From positions 1-64,000 of the forward strand of contig JADFSO010000010.1 in assembly GCA_022560735.1 (NCBI GenBank): 64,000 nucleotides of DNA, given 5' to 3'. The notes below the pieces were generated by a model. That model saw only the letters and a list, made by a program, of their open reading frames with translations. It was not told the DNA's origin and did no database searches. The DNA comes from Pseudomonadota bacterium (GTDB lineage: Bacteria; Pseudomonadota; Gammaproteobacteria; Steroidobacterales; MnTg04). Positions 44,642 through 53,556 of the stretch are shown in pieces (positions within the stretch are counted from its first letter, which is position 1; each line of letters starts with the position of its first letter). The position numbers and the translations under genes were made by a program.

Positions 44642-44755
44642 ATGAATGACCAGGAACAGAAACAGGAAAAATATCCGTGGGCAGGGCCGTTGCTCTTTAC
44701 CACCGTACTCATCGGGCTGATCTTTTTTTTCCGGTGGTTCCTTTCCGGCGCATAG
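44642..44755 (+). CDS. 37-residue single-span membrane peptide upstream of bd-like gene 2
   Basis: MNDQEQKQEKYPWAG is followed by a hydrophobic helix (PLLFTTVLIGLIFFFRWFL) and stop. GAAGGAT lies directly before the ATG. It stands between the module 1 cytochromes and the second bd-like gene with a second small peptide next to it; a CydX-like accessory role is inferred from size and place only. Confidence 0.5.
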   Translation: MNDQEQKQEKYPWAGPLLFTTVLIGLIFFFRWFLSGA

Positions 44756-44761
44756 AGCAGC

Positions 44762-44878
44762 ATGAAAAAACACATCATACCGTTTGTTTTGGCTTTCCTT
44801 GTGTGCGGCGCGCTCTTTCTGACCCTGGATTTCACGATCATGAAGTTTATGGGTCTGACCTTGCTTTTCCATCCTTGA
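44762..44878 (+). CDS. 38-residue membrane peptide upstream of bd-like gene 2
   Basis: MKKHIIPFVLAFLVCGALFL forms a hydrophobic segment followed by TLDFTIMKFMGLTLLFHP. The ATG lies six bases after the previous peptide's stop and the end lies 12 bases before the bd-like start, which suits an operonic small subunit. Confidence 0.5.
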   Translation: MKKHIIPFVLAFLVCGALFLTLDFTIMKFMGLTLLFHP

Positions 44879-44890
44879 TGTACCGGAGAA

Positions 44891-46729
44891 ATGAACGCGG
44901 TGTCCAATAAACGATCGGGTGCTTGGTCAGGCGGTTTTGTTCTGCTGGTCGCACTGCTGTTGGCGGGCGCGTTTGCTTTAGTCTATTTGGACAGCGGCGT
45001 GGCAGTCGCCGCGGAGGTTTCTGCGGCCGCGGATACGGGTGTGACATATGCGCCCGCACCAAAACTTACCGCAGATGATTATCCCCGGGTTGACCGCTTC
45101 AATGGCCGGGTAGCGGTTTGGCTGGCCGCTCAAATGCACCTGTGGTTTGCCGCCTTCGTCCTGGCGGTCCCCATCTTCGTGTTCATCATCGAAGCCATCG
45201 GTATGCGCACCCGGGACAAGCGCTACGACGATATGGCTTACGAGTTTATCAAGGTCAGCATCACGGCCTATTCGATAACCGCAATCTTTGGCGGGCTACT
45301 GGTGTTTTTCCTGACGATCTTTTATCCGCATCTGTTCCAGTACCTGACCACTATCTTCAAAGAGAGCATGGTCTATTATGCCCTGTTGTTTTTCGCCGAA
45401 AGCGCCGCCTTGTATATTTACTATTATGGCTGGCACTGGCTGCAGGGCGGATTCAGGAAATGGGTGCATCTGACTGTTGGTCTGCTTCTCAATGCGGTGG
45501 GCACAACGCTGATGTTTCTCGCCAACGCATGGGCGACGTTCATGATGAGCCCGGCCGGCGTCGATCGGGCGGGCGTTTTCAGTGGCGATACCTGGGCGGC
45601 CATCCATAACGTACTCTGGAACCCGCTCAACATCCACCGCGTGCTTGCCAACATCGCGTTTGGCGGGTCCATCGTCGGTGCATACGCGGCCTTCAAGTTT
45701 TTGAGTTCGACCGTTGCCAAAGAAAAAGCGCACTACGACTGGATGGGTTACAACGCCAACTTCATCGCCATATGCGCGCTGCTGCCGTTGCCATTTGCCG
45801 GCTACTATCTGACCGCGGAGATTTATGCCTATAGCCAGCAGATGGGAATTACTTCCATGGGCGGCATTTTCGCCTGGCTGTTTATCATCCAGGCCGTACT
45901 GATCGGGACGCTGTTTCTTTCCGCCAATTATTATCTTTGGTGCGGTATGGGTCGTAGCGACGGCGCGGAACGCTATAACAAGTATGTCAAGTACCTGGCG
46001 ATAGGGATCATCGGTGCGTTTCTGGTCTGGTTCACGCCGCACACCCTGGTGCTGACCAATGAAGAGCTGAAGGCGCTGGGCGGGCCCTATCACAAATACC
46101 TCGGTCCACTCGGGATCATGCCGGCCAAGAATATGGCGGTGAACATGATGATCATCTTCACGACCATCAGTTTCCTGATCTACCGGCGGGCCAACAAGAT
46201 ACCCATCGTGTCCTGGGTAAGCCAAGGCAATGCCGTTTTGTATGCATTGTTTGCCACCGGGATCCTGAATATTCTTTTCCTGGGTATATATCACGGCTAT
46301 TTCACCAATACCGTATACAAAGTCGCCTCTTCCATCCCGCAGGTGCTGACGACATTGACCATTATTGTGGCCAGTACGGTCATCGACGCGTCGATGTACA
46401 AAGGGGCAAAACAAGTCGCTCCGCTGCATTGGGGTCGAATTCCCGACCGCGCCCAATACGCCCTGTTCCTGCTCGCAGTCGCGTTCACCTGGTTGATGGG
46501 CCTGATGGGTTACATACGCTCCGGCCTGAGGCAGCACTGGCATGTAAAAGATATTTTCCGCGATGCGTCTCCGGATGCGTTTACGCCGACCCTGGGATAC
46601 GCCGCCAATGTCGTGTCCATCGGTACGATTTTATTTCTGACCCTGCTGATTTTCATCTTTTGGCTGAGCCAGCTCGCCGGGCAAAAAACCAGCTCCGGGG
46701 ATTACTGGAAGGCGCAGGAACCATGGTAA
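44891..46729 (+). CDS. Cytochrome bd subunit I-like membrane protein, module 2
   Basis: This 612-residue paralogue of the 37501 product has the same landmarks: AAQMHLWFAAFVLAVP (His83), LLFFAESAALYIYYYGW, ANAWATFMMSPAGVD, IHRVLANIAFGG and HYDWMGYNANFIAICALLPLPFAGYY. It has a longer periplasmic N-terminus after its first hydrophobic segment and lacks about 100 residues relative to the first copy. GRQPW is not seen and there is no CydB. It overlaps the next gene by 7 bases. Confidence 0.75.
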   Translation: MNAVSNKRSGAWSGGFVLLVALLLAGAFALVYLDSGVAVAAEVSAAADTGVTYAPAPKLTADDYPRVDRFNGRVAVWLAAQMHLWFAAFVLAVPIFVFIIEAIGMRTRDKRYDDMAYEFIKVSITAYSITAIFGGLLVFFLTIFYPHLFQYLTTIFKESMVYYALLFFAESAALYIYYYGWHWLQGGFRKWVHLTVGLLLNAVGTTLMFLANAWATFMMSPAGVDRAGVFSGDTWAAIHNVLWNPLNIHRVLANIAFGGSIVGAYAAFKFLSSTVAKEKAHYDWMGYNANFIAICALLPLPFAGYYLTAEIYAYSQQMGITSMGGIFAWLFIIQAVLIGTLFLSANYYLWCGMGRSDGAERYNKYVKYLAIGIIGAFLVWFTPHTLVLTNEELKALGGPYHKYLGPLGIMPAKNMAVNMMIIFTTISFLIYRRANKIPIVSWVSQGNAVLYALFATGILNILFLGIYHGYFTNTVYKVASSIPQVLTTLTIIVASTVIDASMYKGAKQVAPLHWGRIPDRAQYALFLLAVAFTWLMGLMGYIRSGLRQHWHVKDIFRDASPDAFTPTLGYAANVVSIGTILFLTLLIFIFWLSQLAGQKTSSGDYWKAQEPW

Positions 46730-47544
46730 ATCTTGCCAAAGTCGTCGCCTTCAGCCTGTTGACCATCGGGTTCTTTGCCTTTTTCGCCAACTTCGGCATC
46801 CCCGAGATCAAGCCCGCCCCCCCGCCGGTCGATGAGGAACTGGATTTGAGCAGCATGACTATGGAGGGTTTCGTTGCCTTGGGAGACAGGATTTTCAATG
46901 GCAAGGGAACCTGCACCCTGTGCCACAACCCGGTCGGCGGACGGGCGCCGCTACTTGACGATGCCGCTGCAAGAATTCGCGAGCGACTGCGCGACCCTCG
47001 TTATGGCGGTCAGGCGCAGACCCTGGAAGCGTATCTTCGTGAGTCCATGCTGGAGCCCTCGGTTTTTGTGGTCGCCGGTTTTGGCAAGGCGGGTACGAGT
47101 GACACCGAGAGCCCCATGCCGGTCGTGTCAGGCGGCGGCATCGGCATGTCTGAAGCGGACATTTCAGCGGTTATTGCGTATCTGCAGGATCGCTGGGGCC
47201 TGGACATCACGGTCGAGATACCGGCCGATGTTGCTGAAGCGCAGGTAGCTGAAACGAGCATGGCAGCCACACCCGTGCGGCCGCTCAAGTCACCGCAAGC
47301 AGCCTTTACCCAGTTTGCCTGCACCGCATGCCACATATTCGAGGAAGCCGGCGGGCAAGTAGGCCCCAACCTCAGCAGGATTGGCGCGCAGCGAGACAGG
47401 GAATATCTGCGCCGAGCCATCCTCGATCCAAACGCAGATATTTCCGACGGCTTCGTGCCAAACCTGATGCCAGGCACTTATGCAGAGCAGATGTACGCCA
47501 GCGAGCTGGAAATGATCGTTGATTACCTGGCCGGGCTCGAATAA
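46723..47544 (+). CDS. Membrane-anchored dihaem c-type cytochrome, module 2
   Basis: This 273-residue protein has an N-terminal anchor (VVAFSLLTIGFFAFFANFG) and two haem sites, CTLCH and CTACH. Distal Met candidates are in the VPNLMPGTYAEQM region. The start at 46723 is within the end of the bd-like gene; longer frames are read-through artefacts. Counterpart of the 39748 gene. Confidence 0.82.
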   Translation: MVNLAKVVAFSLLTIGFFAFFANFGIPEIKPAPPPVDEELDLSSMTMEGFVALGDRIFNGKGTCTLCHNPVGGRAPLLDDAAARIRERLRDPRYGGQAQTLEAYLRESMLEPSVFVVAGFGKAGTSDTESPMPVVSGGGIGMSEADISAVIAYLQDRWGLDITVEIPADVAEAQVAETSMAATPVRPLKSPQAAFTQFACTACHIFEEAGGQVGPNLSRIGAQRDREYLRRAILDPNADISDGFVPNLMPGTYAEQMYASELEMIVDYLAGLE

Positions 47545-47559
47545 GGCGGTGCACATAGA

Positions 47560-48327
47560 ATGAAAATTCCAAGGTTGCTGCAAGTGGTGCTGATATTTGT
47601 CGGTATCTATGTCGCTTTCAAAGTCGTATTCGGGTTTGTTCTGGGACAACCTATACCTTCGAGTTTACTGACCATGTATATGTTTTTCGTGGTCGCCGGG
47701 CTGTTCATGGTGTTTACCTTCACCGATGAAAGTACCCGGGAGCTGGTCGCACCCATAAAAGCCCTGGTAGAGGACCCGGCGAGGAAGCCCGTTCGCAATG
47801 TGGTATTTATCGTGGTCCCGCTACTGGCCGGAGCATACGCGTTCAATGTGATGTTGCCGGATTTTGATGCACCCCTGGAACTTCGCAGCATCCATCCGGC
47901 GCCTCCGTCAACGGTAAAAATCTACGACCAGCGCTATGACCTGTCGACGCTGGAAAACCCGTTGCGGAAATTCCAAAAAGACGATCCGCAAAAGTTTCGC
48001 CTGCTCGTGGCAGAAGGAGCCGAGGTCTACATCAGGAACTGTCACTATTGCCACGGCGACAAACTGGATGGCAACGGGCCTTACGCCCAGGGCCTGAATC
48101 CCATCCCCCTCAATTTTCAGGACATAGGCACGATCGCCCAGCTCCAGGAATCCTTTTTGTTCTGGCGCATCGCGACCGGGGGTCCCGGCTTGCCCGATGA
48201 AGGGGCGCCGTGGCTTTCTGCGATGCCCGTCTGGGAGAACTTCCTGAGCGAAGATGAGATCTGGAAAGTTATCCTTTTTCTGTATGACTACACCGGGCAC
48301 CGGCCGAGAACCTGGGAGCAAGAATAG
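47560..48327 (+). CDS. Membrane-anchored monohaem c-type cytochrome, module 2
   Basis: This 255-residue protein has three N-terminal hydrophobic segments (LLQVVLIFVGIYVAFKVVF, LTMYMFFVVAGLFMVFTF, VVFIVVPLLAGAYAFNV), then CHYCHGDKLDGNGP and a distal-Met segment LSAMPVWENFL. It matches the 40736 product but is 66 residues shorter, lacking the insert before the haem domain. Confidence 0.82.
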   Translation: MKIPRLLQVVLIFVGIYVAFKVVFGFVLGQPIPSSLLTMYMFFVVAGLFMVFTFTDESTRELVAPIKALVEDPARKPVRNVVFIVVPLLAGAYAFNVMLPDFDAPLELRSIHPAPPSTVKIYDQRYDLSTLENPLRKFQKDDPQKFRLLVAEGAEVYIRNCHYCHGDKLDGNGPYAQGLNPIPLNFQDIGTIAQLQESFLFWRIATGGPGLPDEGAPWLSAMPVWENFLSEDEIWKVILFLYDYTGHRPRTWEQE

Positions 48328-48329
48328 GC

Positions 48330-49961
48330 ATGTATAGTGCGACCAAAAAAGTTTCGGCAATCGAGTCGGGCGGCAGAGACCGCGCAATGTTCAAACGAGA
48401 TACGCTCCTTGGTGAGGCAGCACCTGTGCGCGGCCACCACGCGCCTGGACTGGTAATGCTTATTGCCACGCTGGGCGCCAGCGTCCCGAGCATTGCCCAG
48501 CCCGATGCCGTGTCCCGGACGGTGGAAATCTACGCCCAACGCTGCAGCGGTTGCCACGGCCAGGAAGGCGACGGGCTCGGGCCCGCCGCTGAGCGGCTGA
48601 ACCCGCCGCCCCGCGATTTCACGCTGGGGATGTACAAGATCAAGAGTTCCGGCTTCGACGAGTACCTGCCCAACGATGAGGATCTGTTGCGGATGATCAG
48701 GGATGGCATGCCGGGTACCGCGATGCCCGCGTGGGGGGACGTGTTGTCCGATCAGGAGATGGCGGACCTGGTGCGTCATATCAAGACGCTGGCAGGTTAT
48801 GAAGCGGATGAAAAACCGAGTCAGCAAGTAGAGTACGGCACCCAGGTGCTTGGCAGTGCGGACAGCATCAGGATCGGCAGGGAGTTATTCCTCGAACGCG
48901 ATCGTTGTTCCGAATGCCATGGGAAAGACGGCAAGGGTGACGGGCTAAAGAGTCTCAAGGACGACAACGGCGAAAGAACGTGGCCGAGAAACCTCACCAA
49001 ACCCTGGACCTTCAGGGCAAGCAACGATCCCCGCGACATCTATACCCGCATATCCGCCGGGATCGCCGGCACCCAGATGCCGTCGTTTGCCGACCCGGCC
49101 AGCGACAAGGTTCTCAGTTCGGAGGAACGCTGGCACGTCGCGAACTATGTCAGCTCGCTGGCCAAGACCGACAACGTCGTTCGCCCCGATAATACCGTCG
49201 TCAAAGCGGCGAAACTGGTTGGCAGGCTCCCGGATTCTGCCGACGATCCCGCATGGGAACAGGCAGAACCCAGCACTTTTTTCCTGGTGCCGCAGATGCT
49301 CGCCAAAAAGCGATTGTTCAAACCCACGAACGATACGATTTCAGTCAGCGCTTTGTACAACGAGCAAGAGATCGCGTTTCTGCTCGAGTGGGATGACCGG
49401 ACCCAGAGTATTCCGGGTGACGAGAACGCCGAGAAAATTGCCGATGGGCAGATTTTCGAGGACTCGGTCGCGCTCCAGCTCCCGCTGGACATACCGTCGG
49501 GGACGGAAAAACCGTACTTCGGCATGGGTGATCCGACTCATGCGGTAAACATCTGGCAATGGACCAGTGGCACCACCGATGAACCCGAGCAGACCAGCCT
49601 CATCAACGCCCGTGGCATAAAGGACATCGAGCGACGAGATGCCGCCGGGGCGGGCGTCCAGGCCACGGGCACGTACCAGGACGGAACCTGGCGGGTGGTC
49701 ATTAACCGGGCCCTGGCGACGGCGAACCCCAGGCAGGATATTCAGTTTCTCGAAGGCCGGTTTATTCCCCTGGCCCTGGCCGCCTGGGACGGGAGCAACG
49801 GCGAAACACAATCCAGGCACACCATGACAAGCTGGTACTGGTTGTTGCTGAAATCCCCCGCCGGTTCCCGGCCTCTCATTGTCGCCCTGATCGTGATCCT
49901 GGCGATTATCGGCGCTGAGTTCTGGTGGATGCGAAGTGCGTCACGGAGAAGGCGGCAATGA
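48330..49961 (+). CDS. Dihaem cytochrome fused to ethylbenzene-dehydrogenase-type haem domain, module 2
   Basis: This 543-residue paralogue of the 41701 product has haem sites CSGCHGQEGDGLGP and CSECHGKDGKGDG, an EB_dh-like domain (EIAFLLEWDDR, VALQLPLD, AVNIWQWTSG, ALAAWDGSNGE) and a C-terminal membrane helix (LIVALIVILAIIGAEFWW). The signal peptide lies after about 40 extra residues, so the true start may be further in. The stop overlaps the next small gene (ATGA). Confidence 0.83.
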   Translation: MYSATKKVSAIESGGRDRAMFKRDTLLGEAAPVRGHHAPGLVMLIATLGASVPSIAQPDAVSRTVEIYAQRCSGCHGQEGDGLGPAAERLNPPPRDFTLGMYKIKSSGFDEYLPNDEDLLRMIRDGMPGTAMPAWGDVLSDQEMADLVRHIKTLAGYEADEKPSQQVEYGTQVLGSADSIRIGRELFLERDRCSECHGKDGKGDGLKSLKDDNGERTWPRNLTKPWTFRASNDPRDIYTRISAGIAGTQMPSFADPASDKVLSSEERWHVANYVSSLAKTDNVVRPDNTVVKAAKLVGRLPDSADDPAWEQAEPSTFFLVPQMLAKKRLFKPTNDTISVSALYNEQEIAFLLEWDDRTQSIPGDENAEKIADGQIFEDSVALQLPLDIPSGTEKPYFGMGDPTHAVNIWQWTSGTTDEPEQTSLINARGIKDIERRDAAGAGVQATGTYQDGTWRVVINRALATANPRQDIQFLEGRFIPLALAAWDGSNGETQSRHTMTSWYWLLLKSPAGSRPLIVALIVILAIIGAEFWWMRSASRRRRQ

Positions 49962-50161
49962 TGGACGACACAAACAACAAGAACGCCACCAAGGGAGTCA
50001 TAACCCGGCTGTTCGGCGTAATCCTGATTATTCTGGGAATTCTGAACACGATGCTGGCCTGGCGTGGCGGCTTTGCGGTCAGCGATCTGTATATCGCGTT
50101 CATTTCCTTCGGGGTATTCGTTTATTTAATCGGTGCCGTTCAGCGCGGGAGCAAGTCGTGA
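49958..50161 (+). CDS. 67-residue two-span membrane protein
   Basis: A basic N-terminus (MMDDTNNKNATKG) is followed by two hydrophobic segments (LFGVILIILGILNTMLAW and LYIAFISFGVFVYLIGAV). Start overlaps the previous stop. Function unknown; last gene of module 2 and a candidate small subunit. The next 120 bases hold no gene. Confidence 0.65.
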   Translation: MMDDTNNKNATKGVITRLFGVILIILGILNTMLAWRGGFAVSDLYIAFISFGVFVYLIGAVQRGSKS

Positions 50162-50281
50162 TGCTTCCCGTCGCCACTTGCCAAAGCCGGGAAATCATCC
50201 TCGTTCCGGTGCTGTACAACGATGAAGCCTGCATAAATTTTCGATTCAATACGGGAGCAGAATGCAAATTCTGACGATGCC

Positions 50282-52279
50282 ATGACTAATCAACAACACC
50301 CGACCACAGCAATGACTGAAGAACCTGGGTTGTACAGGAATATCCTGGTGGCGCTTGACTCATCCGATCATGCGAATCGCGGCATGAACGATGCCGCCGC
50401 GCTGGCGGCACTGTGCGATGGGAGCATCACCGGCACCCATGTTTACGCGGCAAAGATGCACGACCTGCGTTTTCGGCAGATGGAGGGCGGGCTACCCGAG
50501 CAGTTTCGTGAAGAACAGGAGCTGGAGCGCCAACGCGAGGTGCATGACGACCTTATTTCGCGCGGTCTGTCTATCATTACGGACTCGTACCTGGATCAGG
50601 CGGAAAAATGCTGTTCCGGACAAGGTATTGAATTCGCGAGGTGTTCTCTCGAAGGCAAAAATTACCGGGCGCTGGTGAACGAGACCAACAGTGGCCGCCA
50701 CGACCTGCTGGTCATGGGTGCACTGGGCCTTGGGGTTATTCCCGGCAACCGGCTTGGCACAGTCTGTACCCGCGTGGTTCGGCGATCGAACATCGACACG
50801 CTGGTCATCAAGGATCCGCTGCGGCCATTGGCCGAGGGTCCAATCGCGGTAGCAGTCGACGGTTCCACACGATCCTACGGCGGCCTCAGGACCGCGTTAT
50901 TGCTGGCCAAGGCCTGGGGAGTGCCGCTGCATGTGCTCGCCGCGTTCGACCCGTATTACCACTATGTCGCATTCAATCGCATCGCCGGGGTGCTTTCCGA
51001 GGAGGCCAGCAAGGTATTTCGTTTCAAGGACCAGGAAAAACTGCACGAGGAAATCATCGACTCGGGTCTGGCGAAAATCTACCAGGGCCATCTCGCGGTG
51101 GCTGAAAAAATTGCCGCTGAGTACGGTCAGGAAGTGGCAACGTTGTTACTCGATGGCAAGCCTCACGATGCCATCGAGAAACACCTGCACAAACTCAAAC
51201 CGTCCTTGCTCGTGGTGGGCAAGCTGGGTATACACGCCGACACCGAACTGGATATCGGGGGCAACGCGGAGGCGTTGCTGAGAAACGTCGACTGTGCCGT
51301 GTTGCTCAGCCAGCGAGAGCACCAACCGCGGGTCGATGTGATCGCCGAGATAACCACATCGTGGACGACAGAAGCCCTGAAACGCATGGAAAGCGTGCCT
51401 TCGTTCGCAAAAAGCATGGTGCGCATGGGGATTTTGCGCTTCGCCCAGGAGCGTGGCCACACGGTCGTGACCGAGAGTATTGTCGATCAGGCGACGGCGC
51501 AGCTTTGCCCCGTGCGTGCTCGCGAGGCCATGGCCGAAATCGTTGCGGCTCATGATGCGGGTGAACTCGGCAAAGGCCGGGCTGCAATGGAAGAGATGGC
51601 GTGGACAGACACGGCGCTCGAGCTGCTGCAAACGGTGGCTGAACCCTCGGTGCGGGACAGCATCCAGCGACGCGCAGAAAAGAAAGCCCGCCGCGATCAC
51701 AAGCACAGCGTCGAGGATGAACATATCAGCGCTTTCCTTGCCGGGCGATCCGTGGCTGGAGACGACGATGAGAAGCAATCCGTTGCGGATGATTCTTCGT
51801 TGGAAAAGGCAACGGCGGGTGGTTGTCCGTTTGGTCATCAAAGCCAGGTGGATGCAAGCGCAGAGGAGGAGGGTTTGACCTGGGATAGCGCGGCCATGAA
51901 GCGCCTGCATCGTGTGCCGCAAGGTTTCATGCGCAGCCTGACCAAGAAGCGAGTTGAGGCATTCGCGCGGCGCCGGGGTGAAGCGCTGGTCACCGCGGAA
52001 TTACTCGATGAGAAATACGCGGAATGGGACGCCGGTTCCGCAAAACAAAGCGCGCATCTGCATTGGGATGACTCAGCCTGGCAACGGGTTCAGCAAATAC
52101 CGGAATTCATACGCGGCATGGTGATCAAGGAGATGGAGAATTGCGCGCAGCAACTCGGCCTGAATTCGGTCACGACGGAGGTCATGGCGCACGCGCGCGA
52201 CTCCTGGTCGGACAAGGGCGTATTCCACTCGGAGGCTGCTCCGCAGCAGTATCTGGATGACGGAGCGCGACAGGAATGA
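50282..52279 (+). CDS. UspA tandem protein with four PCP_red-like helical repeats
   Basis: This 665-residue cytoplasmic protein has two universal stress domains (about 15-170 with GALGLGVIPGNRLG, and about 180-335 with VGKLGIHADTELDIGGNAEALLR). Four copies follow of a domain like the 57-kDa protochlorophyllide reductase subunit domain (PCP_red): WTTEALKRMESVPSFAKSMV, WTDTALELLQTV, WDSAAMKRLHRVPQGFMRSL and WDDSAWQRVQQIPEFIRGMV. It overlaps the next gene by ATGA. A shared repeat in that gene links the two in function, probably haem or tetrapyrrole handling. Confidence 0.8.
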   Translation: MTNQQHPTTAMTEEPGLYRNILVALDSSDHANRGMNDAAALAALCDGSITGTHVYAAKMHDLRFRQMEGGLPEQFREEQELERQREVHDDLISRGLSIITDSYLDQAEKCCSGQGIEFARCSLEGKNYRALVNETNSGRHDLLVMGALGLGVIPGNRLGTVCTRVVRRSNIDTLVIKDPLRPLAEGPIAVAVDGSTRSYGGLRTALLLAKAWGVPLHVLAAFDPYYHYVAFNRIAGVLSEEASKVFRFKDQEKLHEEIIDSGLAKIYQGHLAVAEKIAAEYGQEVATLLLDGKPHDAIEKHLHKLKPSLLVVGKLGIHADTELDIGGNAEALLRNVDCAVLLSQREHQPRVDVIAEITTSWTTEALKRMESVPSFAKSMVRMGILRFAQERGHTVVTESIVDQATAQLCPVRAREAMAEIVAAHDAGELGKGRAAMEEMAWTDTALELLQTVAEPSVRDSIQRRAEKKARRDHKHSVEDEHISAFLAGRSVAGDDDEKQSVADDSSLEKATAGGCPFGHQSQVDASAEEEGLTWDSAAMKRLHRVPQGFMRSLTKKRVEAFARRRGEALVTAELLDEKYAEWDAGSAKQSAHLHWDDSAWQRVQQIPEFIRGMVIKEMENCAQQLGLNSVTTEVMAHARDSWSDKGVFHSEAAPQQYLDDGARQE

Positions 52280-53556
52280 AGGTGATGCCGGGAGCGCTAA
52301 TCAAGAATGAACTGTCGCTGCTGGCGATCAATCTCACGCGGCGCTGCAATCTTGCCTGCGCTCATTGTTACCTGGATGCGGACACCTTGAAGCAGGGCAG
52401 CCCGTTTGAACTCACGACCGATGAAGTGTGCCGCCTGTTGGACGACGTCGTTCAATGCGGTGATGGGACCATGGTCGTATTGACCGGTGGCGAGCCGTTG
52501 ATGCGGCGCGATCTGGAGGCGATCATCGCTTATGGCGCGGGTCTGAACCTCGCCATGGTCGTCGGCACCAACGGCGTCATGCTGACAGACAAACGCGTAC
52601 GCTCCCTGAAGCTCGCCGGCGTGCTTGGGCTTGGGATCAGCGTCGATTCGCTGGATGCGGAATACCATGACGAATTCCGCGGCCGGCCCGGCGCCTGGGC
52701 GAAGACGATGGCTGGGATCGAGGCCTGTCGCCGCAACGCGTTGTCGTTCCAGATCCACTTCTCGATCAGCGAGGGCAACGCTGACGAATTGCCGGCGATG
52801 ATCGATTTCGCACGAACTTGCGGCGCGCGGGTACTGAACATCTTCTTCCTGATCTGCACCGGTCGTGGAGAATCCGTCACCGACCTGACCCCGCAGCGCT
52901 ATGAGCAACTGCTGGGTGAATTGATCGAAGCCCAGGAACGATGCACCGATCTCATCATTCGCGCGCGCTGTGCGCCGCACTTCAAGCGGGTTGCCCACCA
53001 GCGCAAACCCGGGTCGCCATTGAACCGCATCAGTGGGCTGGATGGCGATGGCTGCATCGCGGGAACTCACTACTGCCGCATTACACCCGAAGGCGGTCTG
53101 ACAGCGTGCCCTTACATCCCCGATGAAGTCGGCAATATTCGGCAGGTGTCTTTCCGGACGCTGTGGGCTTCCTCGCCGACGTTGCAAGCGTTGCGCGAAC
53201 CTGAGTTACGCGGGTCCTGTGGCGTCTGCGAGTTTCGCAAGCTGTGTGGCGGTTGCCGTGCCCGACCCCTCGCGCTGGGTGGAGACTTGATGGATTCCGA
53301 TCCGGTGTGTGTTTACCAACCGCGTGGCGGTCCGGTAATCGAGCCTTTGTCCGACGAGGTGTACTCCGACATGCATTGGAGCGCCCAGGCTGAGCAACGC
53401 CTGGACAGGATCCCCGGTTTTCTGCGCAGGATGGTGAAGAAACGCGCCGAAGCGTATGTCGCCGAACTGGGTCTTAGTTGCGTAATGCCCGAACATCTGC
53501 ATGAACTCGCGGCGAAGCGATTCGGCGGCAACGGCCCGCGAGGGCAGGCACGATGA
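52276..53556 (+). CDS. Radical SAM/SPASM protein with C-terminal PCP_red-like domain (AhbD/NirJ-like)
   Basis: This 426-residue enzyme has CNLACAHC (radical SAM cluster), LTGGEPLMRRDL and a SPASM-type cysteine set (GTHYCRITPEGGLTACPY, CGVCEFRKLCGGCRAR, DPVCVY), as in the haem-synthesis enzymes AhbD and NirJ. A C-terminal repeat (WSAQAEQRLDRIPGFLRRMV) matches the PCP_red-like repeats of the preceding protein. It overlaps both neighbours by ATGA. A side-chain modification of haem for the island's cytochromes is inferred; no nirS or ahb genes are nearby. Confidence 0.8.
   Translation: MKVMPGALIKNELSLLAINLTRRCNLACAHCYLDADTLKQGSPFELTTDEVCRLLDDVVQCGDGTMVVLTGGEPLMRRDLEAIIAYGAGLNLAMVVGTNGVMLTDKRVRSLKLAGVLGLGISVDSLDAEYHDEFRGRPGAWAKTMAGIEACRRNALSFQIHFSISEGNADELPAMIDFARTCGARVLNIFFLICTGRGESVTDLTPQRYEQLLGELIEAQERCTDLIIRARCAPHFKRVAHQRKPGSPLNRISGLDGDGCIAGTHYCRITPEGGLTACPYIPDEVGNIRQVSFRTLWASSPTLQALREPELRGSCGVCEFRKLCGGCRARPLALGGDLMDSDPVCVYQPRGGPVIEPLSDEVYSDMHWSAQAEQRLDRIPGFLRRMVKKRAEAYVAELGLSCVMPEHLHELAAKRFGGNGPRGQAR

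Noticed and set aside
37501..46729. Canonical cytochrome bd oxidase
   Set aside because: No cydB gene and no GRQPW motif; partners are c-type cytochromes.
52276..53556. Haem d1 synthesis for nitrite reductase (NirJ)
   Set aside because: No nirS or other nir genes are present; similarity is at the level of the SPASM radical SAM family only.
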